The translations under genes and the position numbers were made by a program. Shown here piece after piece: positions 36,888 through 46,730 of a stretch of 64,000 nt of DNA (positions within the stretch are counted from its first letter, which is position 1; the number at the start of each line of letters is the position of its first letter). The stretch lies in NCBI GenBank assembly GCA_947494805.1, contig CANLWK010000003.1, forward strand, positions 496,001 to 560,000, given 5' to 3'. The notes beneath the pieces were generated by a model. The model worked only from the letters and a program-made list of their open reading frames with translations. It did not search any database and was not told the DNA's origin. The stretch comes from an uncultured Croceitalea sp. (GTDB lineage Bacteria > Bacteroidota > Bacteroidia > Flavobacteriales > Flavobacteriaceae).

Positions 36888-36902
36888 TGGCATGAAAATC
36901 GA
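36888..36902 (+). promoter_or_regulatory. Sigma-54-like promoter of the P7 unit
   Basis: TGGCATGAAAATCGA shares 14 consecutive bases with the site before P4 and keeps the GG-N10-G core, with A in place of the -12 C. It lies 50 bp before the P7 ATG. Confidence 0.5.
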
Positions 36903-36951
36903 AAGATGGTTATAGAACAGATTTAGCATTACTGATGAAACTAAATGCCCT

Positions 36952-39375
36952 ATGAACCAGCTTTATTTTAAAATTGCCGTACGCTACTTGCTTAAAAACA
37001 AGCTATACTCTTTTCTTAACATAACAGGTTTAGCAGTTGGTATTGCATCATTTGTGCTTATCATGGTCTATGTTAACTACGAAAAGAGCTATGACCGCTT
37101 TGAAGGTTCAGATCAAGTTCATAGAATATATATGGACTACCTAAAAGGAGAAAGCTTTGAACCTGGTGATGCAATGACCTACAATGCTTCTGGACCAACC
37201 TTAAAGAACCAGTTTCCCGAAGTTCTGGACTATGTTCGTTTTTATTACTTTGAAAAAGTAACTTTTGCCCTAGGTGATAAGATTATAGAACAACCAACGG
37301 GTTCCATGGCTGACGATAGCTACTTCAATATTTTTAACTACGAACTAATAAATGGCAACAAGAGTTCTGCATTGAAAGAGCCCAATAGTATTGTATTGAC
37401 AGAAAGCCTAAAGGATAAGCTCTTTGGTTCTGAAGACCCTATCAATAAGCCTCTTGAAATGATATGGGACGGTGACCCTGTCACGTTACGTGTTACGGGA
37501 GTCATGCAAGACGTTCCAAAAAATTCGCACTTCCGAAACAACTTTTTAGTGTCTTACAGTACCGAAAATACCTGGGATGTGTTTCCTGAACGGCATAAAA
37601 AACTGAACTGGAACATGAACAACTTTTATACTTACCTAAAAGTTGACAAAAGTGCGAACATTGCTTCCCTACGGCAAAAAATGATGGATGCCGACATAGA
37701 AGAGGATGAGGAAGAACGTCATAATATCGAAGCCCTGCATGATATTCATTTGTTGTCTGACAAACCCTATGAGGTCACCGAAAATGGCAGTGCCACGAGA
37801 ATAAAGTTCCTTACGGCCATAGCTTTTATTATTCTGGTACTTTCATGGTTGAACTATATCAATCTTTCGACCACCAAAGCCATGGAGAGGGCAAAGGAAA
37901 TCGGTGTTCGCAAGGTCTCTGGGGCCCAACGAGGGCAATTGATTTTTCAGTCTTTGATAGAGACAATTGTCTTAAACGTTTTGGCCGTATTGATTGCGTT
38001 TGGTCTGGCACTTTTGCTATTGCCTATTTACAATGCTTTTACCGGAGCAGAGATCAATCTGAACATTATTGACTTTATGCAACTGATGCCAATGATCGGC
38101 ATTGTATTGTTGGGTATGGTATTGGCAGGTTTGTATCCGGCCATAGTATTAAGCAATTATTCACCCACAAAGGCTTTAAAAGGAAAAATACGAGCTTCAG
38201 CCAATGGGTTAAATCTTAGAAAAGGGTTGATCATAACACAGTTTTTGGCGACAATCATTTTGGTCATCGGTACTATTGTAGTTACAAAGCAGATCAAACA
38301 TTTACAAGAACAACCAGCTGGTGTAAACCTGAATCAAATCGTCTCCATACAGGGTAGTGTGGTATCTTCTAAAAAAGATTCTTTGTTGCACAATGATTTT
38401 TTGGTGTTGGAACAAGAATTGGCAAAGCTGCCCTTTGTAGAAAAAGTAACCAATACCAAAACTTTTCCGGGGGCAAGTTTTGACAACCTGTCTACGTCGA
38501 TAGGGATGTCCCTGCCTGGGGGCATCGAAGACGACAAAGTTTTTTACTATAGCTATTACACGCAGCACGACTACTTTGAGTTGCTTAATATTGAATTCGT
38601 TGTCGGAAAAACCTTTGTTGACAGTCCGCTAAATACCAGCGACAACGTCGTTGTCAACGAGACCTTCTTAAAAGCATTTGGTGTTAACGACCCCTCATCG
38701 GTGGTCAACAAAAAAATAAAGTTTTGGGGGCATGAATGGTTAGTGACCGGCGTCATTAAGGATTATCATCATTTCGGACTTAAAAAACCCATTCTTCCCA
38801 TGGTCATCAGACATGGAGAGTCGAATGACAACATTCTTCTAAAACTGGATGCCAAGGCTTCATCAACAGCAGGTTTTGCTTCTGCCATTAAACAGATTGA
38901 GAAAACGTGGAAAAGGATGTTTCCTTCCAGCACTTTTGATTATACATTCTTAGATTCAAAATTTGAGGCGCAATACGCCCAAGACAAACAATTTGGTACG
39001 GCTTTCAGTGTTTTTACCGGTCTGGCTGTCTTCATTGCTTGTTTAGGGCTCTTTGGCCTTACCTCATATACCTGTGCACAACGAAGAAAGGAAATCGGAA
39101 TCAGAAAAGTAAATGGTGCTTCCGTCTTCAAAATCTTGGCGCTTTTAAATATCGATTTTGTGAAATGGGTGGGTATCGCATTTGTAATCGCGGTTCCAAC
39201 TGGCTGGTATTTCATGAACAACTGGCTTCAAAACTTTCCAATCAAAACAACCATAAATTGGTGGGTCTTTTTTCTCGCCGGTATAACTACATTACTAGTG
39301 GCCCTATTGACGGTTAGCTGGCAAAGCTTTACGGCTGCAAACGGTAATCCTGTTGAAGTATTAAGAGATGAATAA
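36952..39375 (+). CDS. ABC permease P7, divergent paralogue
   Basis: An 807-residue paralogue opening the third unit and the most divergent at its ends. It starts MNQLYFKIAVRYLLKNK, where the others have IAWR, and ends NPVEVLRDE. The second coupling loop reads RKEIGIRKVNGAS (near 710), with Asn where the others have a hydrophobic residue; the first is AKEIGVRKVSGAQ (near 311). The second periplasmic domain has a distinct SIGMSLPGGIEDDK segment. The 8-helix plan is intact. Confidence 0.9.
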   Translation: MNQLYFKIAVRYLLKNKLYSFLNITGLAVGIASFVLIMVYVNYEKSYDRFEGSDQVHRIYMDYLKGESFEPGDAMTYNASGPTLKNQFPEVLDYVRFYYFEKVTFALGDKIIEQPTGSMADDSYFNIFNYELINGNKSSALKEPNSIVLTESLKDKLFGSEDPINKPLEMIWDGDPVTLRVTGVMQDVPKNSHFRNNFLVSYSTENTWDVFPERHKKLNWNMNNFYTYLKVDKSANIASLRQKMMDADIEEDEEERHNIEALHDIHLLSDKPYEVTENGSATRIKFLTAIAFIILVLSWLNYINLSTTKAMERAKEIGVRKVSGAQRGQLIFQSLIETIVLNVLAVLIAFGLALLLLPIYNAFTGAEINLNIIDFMQLMPMIGIVLLGMVLAGLYPAIVLSNYSPTKALKGKIRASANGLNLRKGLIITQFLATIILVIGTIVVTKQIKHLQEQPAGVNLNQIVSIQGSVVSSKKDSLLHNDFLVLEQELAKLPFVEKVTNTKTFPGASFDNLSTSIGMSLPGGIEDDKVFYYSYYTQHDYFELLNIEFVVGKTFVDSPLNTSDNVVVNETFLKAFGVNDPSSVVNKKIKFWGHEWLVTGVIKDYHHFGLKKPILPMVIRHGESNDNILLKLDAKASSTAGFASAIKQIEKTWKRMFPSSTFDYTFLDSKFEAQYAQDKQFGTAFSVFTGLAVFIACLGLFGLTSYTCAQRRKEIGIRKVNGASVFKILALLNIDFVKWVGIAFVIAVPTGWYFMNNWLQNFPIKTTINWWVFFLAGITTLLVALLTVSWQSFTAANGNPVEVLRDE

Positions 39376-39391
39376 CCAAGACTGAACCAAT

Positions 39392-39420
39392 ATCAAAAAC
39401 GAACAATCATGATCAAAAAC
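39392..39420 (+). repeat. 29-bp translation-start repeat, copy at P8
   Basis: The 29 bases spanning the P8 start codon (ATCAAAAACGAACAATC, then ATG and the first codons) are identical to those at the P9 start (41777-41805). There is no Shine-Dalgarno sequence; the leader is A-rich, as at the other permease starts. Confidence 0.7.
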
Positions 39421-41769
39421 CATCTTAAGATTGCTTGGCGAAATTTATTGCGCAACAAGGCCTTCTCTTTGTTGAACGTTTTTGGTCTATCAGCGGGTTT
39501 GGCCGTAACCACACTTATAATTCTTTGGATCAATTTTGAGTTGGAATATGACCGTTTTCATGATAAAATCGATCGTATCTATGAAGTGAACAACCAACAC
39601 CAAATAAATGGAGAGTTATGGACTTGGAACTCTACACCCAAACCAATGGCTCCAGTAATTAAAGAAGACTACCCCGAAGTCGAAAGTGTTTCCAGGTTTT
39701 TCGGCGACATAGAATTTTTATTTACGCACAACAATAAAAACCTTAAGGCCAAGGGAACGATTGTCGACCCTGATTTTCTGAATATTTTCAGTTTTCCATT
39801 GCTTCAAGGAGAAGTTGAAAATGTGCTAAACGAGATTAATGGGGTTGTGATTACAGAAACATTAGCGCATAAAATGTTTAACGACAAAAATCCTATTGGC
39901 AAAACAATAAAAATAGATAACTCAGATATTTTCAAAATAACCGGTGTTCTAAAAGACCTGCCGTTGAACACAAAGTTCGATTTTGAGTTTTTAATCCCTT
40001 GGAGCTACTTAAAAAAGAAAGGGCACGATGATGAAAATTGGAGCAACAATTCTGTGACCACCTATGTAATGTTGGGGGCCAATACCAGTTATGCTGGTTT
40101 TTCAAAAAAAATCAAGGCCCTTAGAAAAAACTATGACAAGAGTTCTCCAGAAATGGTTACCTATCTCTATCCTTACGCCCGAACATACCTATATTCAAAA
40201 TTTGAGAACGGCAAAGAAGTAGGTGGCAGAATTGACTACATACAACTCTTCGCCTGTATTGCCGGAATTATTCTTTTGATTGCGTGTATCAATTTTATGA
40301 ATTTGAGTACGGCACGTAGTGCAAAGCGAGCTAAAGAAGTTGGTATTAAAAAGGCAATAGGTGCTCCAAAAAAAATATTGATCATGCAGTTTTTGGGAGA
40401 ATCCATTCTATTGACCTCAATAGCAGCTGTATTAACACTAGGTATAGTCTCTTTAGTTTTACCCTATTTCAACGCGCTGATTAATCGGCCACTATCTTTA
40501 AATCTCACCAATGTTTGGTTTTGGTTATCCGCCGCTGGAACTGTCATATTAACGGGTGTTTTGGCCGGCAGCTATCCTGCCTTCTACCTGTCCGCATTTA
40601 GGCCTTCAAAAGTGCTGAAAGGCACCATTCAAAAGGTAAATACTTTGGTTGCCCCAAGAAAGATTTTGGTTGTTCTTCAGTTTACTATAGCCATCATTTT
40701 GATAACTGCCACGTTGATCATTTCTCAACAATTGAACAATACACAAAATAGGCAATTAGGATATGTCAAAGACAATCTTATCTACTCACTAATGGAAGGT
40801 GACACCGAAAAAAAATACAACATCATCGTTGAAGAGCTTTTAGGGCAAGGTGCAGTATCAAGTATTACCAAAACAAATTCGCCCGTAACGGAAAGTTGGA
40901 GCAATAGTTGGGATATGGAATGGGTTGGAAAACAAGAAGATGATCAAACCCTGATTTTGCGAATGCATGCAGATAATGCAGTAGTTGAAACCATGGGTCT
41001 TGAACTTGTACAGGGCAGGGATATAAATCTTAACAAATACCCAAGCGACTCAACAGCTGTCATTTTAAACATATCCGCATTAGAACATATGGGTTTTGAA
41101 GATCCAATAGGGCAGGTTATCAAAGATAATGGCACCGATTGGCATGTAATTGGGGTGGTCAAAGACTTTGTGTTCAACTCCCCCTTTCAAAAAATCGAGC
41201 CCTTGATCATAGAGGGCGCCAAAGGTTGGTTCAATGTTATACACATGAAACTAAATGATGCCAACACCACTTCTGAAAACTTAAAGGTAGTTGAAAGAGT
41301 TTTTGAAAAACACAACCCGGTTTATCCCTTTAATTTTGAATTTGTAGACAGTGCCTATGCAAACAAGTTTAATGACAATAAACGAACCAAAAAACTTACT
41401 GTCCTGTTTACAATTTTGACCATTCTAATATCATGCCTAGGCCTATTTGGCCTTGCCAGTTATATGGCCGAAAATCGAATCAAAGAAATTGGTATTCGAA
41501 AGGTTTTGGGCGCATCAGTAAACACCATAACCACGCTACTTTCAAAAGACTTTTTAAAATTGGTTCTTATATCCGTTTTGATTGCCACACCCATCTCATC
41601 GTATTGTATGAACAAATGGCTTGAGAGTTTCGAATATAGAATCACAGTCTCTTGGTTGACTTTTGTGCAAGCAGGGTTATTAACCATTTCGATTGCCTTT
41701 GTAACCGTGAGTTCCCAGGCCATTAGAGCTGCACGTTCAAACCCTATTAAAAGCCTTACAACAGAATAA
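39409..41769 (+). CDS. ABC permease P8, FENGK subgroup
   Basis: A 786-residue paralogue, the shortest in the array, 33 bp after P7. It carries FENGKEVGGRI before TM2 and SPVTESWSNSWDMEWVG in the second periplasmic domain, grouping with P3 and P10. Coupling loops are AKEVGIKKAIGAP (near 305) and IKEIGIRKVLGAS (near 688). It ends NPIKSLTTE. Confidence 0.9.
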   Translation: MIKNHLKIAWRNLLRNKAFSLLNVFGLSAGLAVTTLIILWINFELEYDRFHDKIDRIYEVNNQHQINGELWTWNSTPKPMAPVIKEDYPEVESVSRFFGDIEFLFTHNNKNLKAKGTIVDPDFLNIFSFPLLQGEVENVLNEINGVVITETLAHKMFNDKNPIGKTIKIDNSDIFKITGVLKDLPLNTKFDFEFLIPWSYLKKKGHDDENWSNNSVTTYVMLGANTSYAGFSKKIKALRKNYDKSSPEMVTYLYPYARTYLYSKFENGKEVGGRIDYIQLFACIAGIILLIACINFMNLSTARSAKRAKEVGIKKAIGAPKKILIMQFLGESILLTSIAAVLTLGIVSLVLPYFNALINRPLSLNLTNVWFWLSAAGTVILTGVLAGSYPAFYLSAFRPSKVLKGTIQKVNTLVAPRKILVVLQFTIAIILITATLIISQQLNNTQNRQLGYVKDNLIYSLMEGDTEKKYNIIVEELLGQGAVSSITKTNSPVTESWSNSWDMEWVGKQEDDQTLILRMHADNAVVETMGLELVQGRDINLNKYPSDSTAVILNISALEHMGFEDPIGQVIKDNGTDWHVIGVVKDFVFNSPFQKIEPLIIEGAKGWFNVIHMKLNDANTTSENLKVVERVFEKHNPVYPFNFEFVDSAYANKFNDNKRTKKLTVLFTILTILISCLGLFGLASYMAENRIKEIGIRKVLGASVNTITTLLSKDFLKLVLISVLIATPISSYCMNKWLESFEYRITVSWLTFVQAGLLTISIAFVTVSSQAIRAARSNPIKSLTTE

Positions 41770-41776
41770 ATACCTC

Positions 41777-41805
41777 ATCAAAAACGAACAATCATGATCA
41801 AAAAC
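41777..41805 (+). repeat. 29-bp translation-start repeat, copy at P9
   Basis: Identical to 39392-39420 although the two genes are only moderately similar beyond it, so this is either a relic of tandem duplication or a conserved initiation region. Confidence 0.7.
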
Positions 41806-44208
41806 TATCTTAGAGTCACTTGGAGAAACCTCATAAAGGACAGAACGTTCACGATGCTCAACATTATTGGGCTATCCGTTGCCTTTGGTGTGGCCATTCT
41901 ATTGGCCATGGCCGGTTTCTTTGATTTGTCTTATGATAAATTCCATACCAACGCCGACAGTATCTACAAAGTCTATTCGGTATGGCAAAACCCCAAAGGC
42001 ACCCAAGTAAGCGTAAGTCATGGAGCACCATTAATGTCCGCCATAAAAGAAGAAGTGCCCGGCATTGAAAGGGCAAGCCGTCATTTACAAGAACCTGCCG
42101 TGCTTACTTATGGAGATAAAGAAATCAATATGGACGCCATTTGGGTCGATGCCGATTTCTTTACTATGTTCACTTTTCCTTCTGTGAAAGGAAAAATGGA
42201 CAACCCTCTAGAAAAACAGTCAGATATTGTTATTACTGAAGGAACAGCGTCATTACTGTTCGGAGACGAAGAAGCCATAGGCAAAACCGTACAAATTCAA
42301 ATCAATGGTGAAGATCAACCATTTACCGTTGGTACAGTCGTTGAGAACAACCCGGCCCAAAGCACCCTTGAGTTTGAAATTGCGGTCCGTTTTGAAAAAG
42401 AAGGACAGTATCAAGAAAACAAAGACCAGTGGAACGATAGATACCATGACGTTTATGTACAACTGGCGGTAAATACAGCTCCCGACCAATTTGACCCAGC
42501 AACGCGTTCATTGGTCGATGTCAATTTTCAAGAACGAATTGAAAACGCCAAAAGAGACGGTGCCCAAGCAGATGTCGATGGCCGTTACTACAAATTTGAA
42601 CTGCTCCCCTTCACTGATGAAAGCTTTGCAAAGTTCAGAAATGGGCATGCTGAGGTGAGCCGTAGCACACCATATCTAGTGCTTGGTGTAGCATTTCTGA
42701 TCCTCTTCATCGCATGTGTGAACTTTGTAAACATGAGCGTAGCTCGAAGTGGCCAACGCTTAAAGGAAATCGGCATGCGCAAAACATTGGGTGCAAAACG
42801 AAAGCAGCTCTTTTTTCAATTTTGGTGTGAAAGCCTGTTCGTTTTCTTGTTTTCTATTGGAATCGGATTGATCTTAAGCTTTTTGCTCATTGATGAGTTC
42901 AAGACCATTTTTAGAACTGAAGTATCTTTCGATTTGATTATGTCACCCATAATTATTCTTGCATTTATAGTTGCTATACTCTTGATAACCTTGATTGTAG
43001 GTGGTTATCCGGCCTTGCTCCTAAGCAAATTGGGCACCATACAATCATTAAAGGGAAAGATGGATGTTTCAGGAAAAAACCGCGTGCGCGATGGTTTAAT
43101 GGTCGTACAGTTCGGTATTGCCATTTTGTTGATTGCAGGAACACTTGTATTGCGAAGTCAGCTTGATTTTATGCGCAACAAAGACCTTGGTTTCAACAAA
43201 GAACAGGTACTCTCTTTTCCTATGGACGGAAAGAAAAACAGTTATGAAGCCCTTGAATTGCTACGTAATGAATTAGCTGGCAATCCTGATATTTTACAGG
43301 TGACCGGCGCCAACAACAATTTGGGGTATGGTAAAGACGGAAGTGTTTCTAAAAGTATGATGGGTTTTGAGTATAAGAACAGGGTAGTCAACACCAACTT
43401 ATTGACGGTAGATTATGATTACGTCGAAACTTTGGATCTGGAAATGGTCGCAGGGCGAAACTTTAAGAGAGGCTATGCAAGTGATAGCCTTGGGGTTGTC
43501 ATCAACGAAGCAATGGCGAAAGAATTTGGTGAAAAAGACCCGTTGACCGCCTACGTCAGCGTGACCGATTCTCTCAACTTTCCTGTAATAGGAGTCGTCA
43601 AAGACTACAACTTTGAAAATTTGGACAAAACCATTGAACCCATCACCATGATGATGAATCGTGATTGGGATCTTTACTATGCCTACGTTAAGGTAGCCCC
43701 GGTAAACATGGCCAAATCATATGATGCCATTGAGCAAGCGTGGGCCAGAATAGAACCGAATGCCCGGTTTTTAGGTTCATTTTTAGATGAGAACATCAAT
43801 AGAACTTTTAGAAAAGAAGAAAAGATGACCACTATGATCACTTCAGGTTCTATTATAGCAATAACCTTAAGTTGTATTGGTCTTTTTGCCATATCACTAT
43901 TGATAGTAGCACAACGTACCAAAGAAATTGGTGTGCGCAAAGTGATTGGTGCCAGTGTGACCAATATTACTTTTCTGCTTACCAAAGACTTTTTAAAACT
44001 AGTGGTAATCGCATTTTTGATCGCTTCACCAGTAGCATGGTGGTTTATGAAAACATGGCTACAGAACTATCCATTTAAAATCGAGTTAAATGTCTGGTTC
44101 TTTTTGGCGGCAGGCCTTTTGGCAACCTTCATTGCACTGCTGACCGTAAGTGGCAGAACAATTAAAGCAGCATCGCAAAACCCCGTTAAGAGCCTGCGAA
44201 CGGAGTAG
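41794..44208 (+). CDS. ABC permease P9
   Basis: An 804-residue paralogue 24 bp after P8. It starts MIKNYLRVTWRNLIKDR, so the IAWR motif is changed to VTWR. Its second periplasmic domain (NNNLGYGKDGSVSKSMM) is unlike any other in the array. Coupling loops are LKEIGMRKTLGAK (near 319) and TKEIGVRKVIGAS (near 706). It ends NPVKSLRTE. After it comes a 108-bp gap without a recognisable operator or -24 box. Confidence 0.9.
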   Translation: MIKNYLRVTWRNLIKDRTFTMLNIIGLSVAFGVAILLAMAGFFDLSYDKFHTNADSIYKVYSVWQNPKGTQVSVSHGAPLMSAIKEEVPGIERASRHLQEPAVLTYGDKEINMDAIWVDADFFTMFTFPSVKGKMDNPLEKQSDIVITEGTASLLFGDEEAIGKTVQIQINGEDQPFTVGTVVENNPAQSTLEFEIAVRFEKEGQYQENKDQWNDRYHDVYVQLAVNTAPDQFDPATRSLVDVNFQERIENAKRDGAQADVDGRYYKFELLPFTDESFAKFRNGHAEVSRSTPYLVLGVAFLILFIACVNFVNMSVARSGQRLKEIGMRKTLGAKRKQLFFQFWCESLFVFLFSIGIGLILSFLLIDEFKTIFRTEVSFDLIMSPIIILAFIVAILLITLIVGGYPALLLSKLGTIQSLKGKMDVSGKNRVRDGLMVVQFGIAILLIAGTLVLRSQLDFMRNKDLGFNKEQVLSFPMDGKKNSYEALELLRNELAGNPDILQVTGANNNLGYGKDGSVSKSMMGFEYKNRVVNTNLLTVDYDYVETLDLEMVAGRNFKRGYASDSLGVVINEAMAKEFGEKDPLTAYVSVTDSLNFPVIGVVKDYNFENLDKTIEPITMMMNRDWDLYYAYVKVAPVNMAKSYDAIEQAWARIEPNARFLGSFLDENINRTFRKEEKMTTMITSGSIIAITLSCIGLFAISLLIVAQRTKEIGVRKVIGASVTNITFLLTKDFLKLVVIAFLIASPVAWWFMKTWLQNYPFKIELNVWFFLAAGLLATFIALLTVSGRTIKAASQNPVKSLRTE

Positions 44209-44316
44209 ACAATAATCAGAATTTTGGAATCCCTAAAGAAGAAGACTTTAACTTTAGCTGAGATGAATATGTAGAAAACAAATGACTTTTTGAGCCATCA
44301 CCATAAAAATCGAAAA

Positions 44317-46692
44317 ATGCTAAAACACAATCTATTACTCTACCTAAGAAATATCAAAAAACACAGAAGCAGTTTCTTAATCAATATTGTTGGCCTGTCA
44401 ACCGGTTTGGCATGTGTAGTACTGGTATACCTATGGGTCTCGGATGAGTTGGCCATGGATAAGTTCCATGAACATGAAGAGCGCTTATATCAGGTAAGAC
44501 GAAATGTGTCCGATGGTCAAGGTTCATTGGTGACCTTTAGCTCAAACTCAAGTTTAATGTTGACCGCCCTGCAGCAAGAGGTTCCCGAAGTAGAAATGGC
44601 CACTGCCGTTTATGAATTTAACAACAGTGCCAGGTTAGAGGTTGACGATAAAAAACTCAGTGCTATTGGTAGTATGGCAAGTGAAGATTTTTTTAAGGTA
44701 TTTTCGTATCCCTTGCTTTCTGGGGATAAAAATACCGTTCTGACCGATGTTAATTCAGTGGTCTTGTCATTAGAACTTGCAACCAATTTTTTTGGCAAAG
44801 CCTCAGAGGCCATCGGAAAAACCATTTCCATAAAACAGGGAGGGCAAAGAATAGATGAGGTTTTTACCGTAGCCGGTATTTTTGAAGTCCCAGAAAATTC
44901 TTCTGAAAAGTTCGATTTTCTTTTGCCTTACAAAACCTTCTTAAAATATCGAAATCCTGATGATATCAGATGGTATAGCAATAGCTCTAGTATATATGCC
45001 CTGCTTAGGCACAACGTTGATCTTGATGCTTTTAACAACAAAATGGCGGACTACATAAAAAAGAAGAACAAAAATGTAGATGAGCAAGTTTTCTTTACCA
45101 AGTTCAGTGATAGCTATCTGAGAGGAAGCTTTGAAAATGGAAAGCAAGTTGGTGGGCGAATAACCTATGTTGTTCTGTTCTCCATTGTTGCCATCTTTGT
45201 TTTGTTAATAGCCTGTATCAATTTTATGAACCTTTCAACAGCCAGAGCATCAAGAAGGTTGAAAGAAGTAGGGGTTAAAAAAGCCGTTGGGGCCAATAGA
45301 AGGTCATTGATTTTTCAGTTTCTTTCAGAATCATTGCTACTGTCATTTTTCGCATTGGTCTGTGCTTGTTTTTTAGTGATGCTCATCATGCCCACGTTCA
45401 ATACCATCACAGGCAAACAACTTACCTTGGTGCTTGAGGGGCAAATGGTTTCAACTATTTTATTGATTACACTTTTAACAGGTCTTTTATCTGGCAGTTA
45501 CCCTGCCTTGTACCTTACCAAATTCAATGTGGTCAAAGTATTGAAAGGAAAGATAAACAGCACTTTTGGTGAGCTTCTGGTGCGCAAGGGGCTGGTTGTT
45601 TTTCAATTCAGTATATCCTTATTATTGATTGTGGCCGTCAGTGTCATTTATATGCAGCTTGATTATGTGCAATCAAAAAACCTAGGTTTCAACAAAGACA
45701 ATGTGCTCATCTTTGAACGTCAAGATGCGCTTACCAATAGTATGGATGCCTTTCTTGAACAGGCGAGGCAGTTGCCCGGTGTTGTCAATGCATCATATAT
45801 GCAGGGGGGCATGACCAATTTCAGCAACTCGTCCCGCGGCCATACTTGGCCCGGTCAAACCGAAGCATCAAAACAGATGACATTTAGGCACGCCCATGTG
45901 GGCCCAGAGTTTATTGAGACCATGGGCATAGAAATGAAAGAGGGTCGTTCGTATATTGATGAAAAGCCTGATAATGAATCAAAAATAATATTGAATGAGA
46001 CCGCGGTAAAACTCATGGGCCTAGAAAACCCGATTGGTACCATAATCGATATGCGCGGACCAAACAGAGAGATTATAGGGGTGGTAAAAGATTTCAATAT
46101 TCAATCACTCTATAATGAGATAGCACCTATGGCCTTGTTGTGCCGAACGGAATGGGTCAGCAATTTGGTTATAAAAATAAAAGCGGGCGAAGAAAAAACT
46201 GCTATAACCAACCTAACCAAGCTCTACGATAAGTTTAATCCCGGTCTTGAATTTGATTTTAGGTTTTTAGATAACCAATATCAAGAGCTGTACCGTGCCG
46301 AACAACGAGTATCAACCTTGTCCAAATACTTTGCGGTCATGGCCATACTGATATCTTGTTTAGGATTATTTGGCTTGGCTGCGTTTTCTGCTGAAAGAAG
46401 AAGAAAAGAAATCAGCATTCGTAAAGTACTTGGTCAAAGTATAAGTCAATTGACCATAATGCTTTCAGGCGAATTTGTGAAATTGGTAATGGTTTCAATG
46501 CTTATCTCATTGCCCATCTCCTATTTACTTGCAACGGACTGGTTATCACAGTTTGCCTATAAGATTTCATTGCATGCCGGATATTTCATTGGTGCAGCTG
46601 CCGTAGCGCTCTTTGTAGCGATGTTTACGGTTGGAGGGCAAGCAATCAAAGCTGCCCATAAAAACCCTATCAATGCCCTTAGGGAAGAATAA
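44317..46692 (+). CDS. ABC permease P10, FENGK subgroup
   Basis: A 791-residue paralogue, last of the ten. The ATG at 44317 (MLKHNLLLYLRNIKKHR) is preferred to an in-frame TTG at 44290. It shares FENGKQVGGRI and the NFSNSSRGHTWPGQ segment with P3 and P8. Its coupling loops differ most from the others: LKEVGVKKAVGAN (near 311) and RKEISIRKVLGQS (near 693). It ends NPINALREE. It lies directly before ATPase 2 and may be that ATPase's main partner. Confidence 0.9.
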   Translation: MLKHNLLLYLRNIKKHRSSFLINIVGLSTGLACVVLVYLWVSDELAMDKFHEHEERLYQVRRNVSDGQGSLVTFSSNSSLMLTALQQEVPEVEMATAVYEFNNSARLEVDDKKLSAIGSMASEDFFKVFSYPLLSGDKNTVLTDVNSVVLSLELATNFFGKASEAIGKTISIKQGGQRIDEVFTVAGIFEVPENSSEKFDFLLPYKTFLKYRNPDDIRWYSNSSSIYALLRHNVDLDAFNNKMADYIKKKNKNVDEQVFFTKFSDSYLRGSFENGKQVGGRITYVVLFSIVAIFVLLIACINFMNLSTARASRRLKEVGVKKAVGANRRSLIFQFLSESLLLSFFALVCACFLVMLIMPTFNTITGKQLTLVLEGQMVSTILLITLLTGLLSGSYPALYLTKFNVVKVLKGKINSTFGELLVRKGLVVFQFSISLLLIVAVSVIYMQLDYVQSKNLGFNKDNVLIFERQDALTNSMDAFLEQARQLPGVVNASYMQGGMTNFSNSSRGHTWPGQTEASKQMTFRHAHVGPEFIETMGIEMKEGRSYIDEKPDNESKIILNETAVKLMGLENPIGTIIDMRGPNREIIGVVKDFNIQSLYNEIAPMALLCRTEWVSNLVIKIKAGEEKTAITNLTKLYDKFNPGLEFDFRFLDNQYQELYRAEQRVSTLSKYFAVMAILISCLGLFGLAAFSAERRRKEISIRKVLGQSISQLTIMLSGEFVKLVMVSMLISLPISYLLATDWLSQFAYKISLHAGYFIGAAAVALFVAMFTVGGQAIKAAHKNPINALREE

Positions 46693-46730
46693 ATCAAAAT
46701 AGATGCTTATTTTTAAATGAATCATAAATT

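Noticed and set aside
44209-44316. 108-bp gap before P10 examined for a fourth operator-promoter module.
   Set aside because: No TGT-N11-ACA pair, TGGCA or TAnnTTTG element with correct spacing was found.
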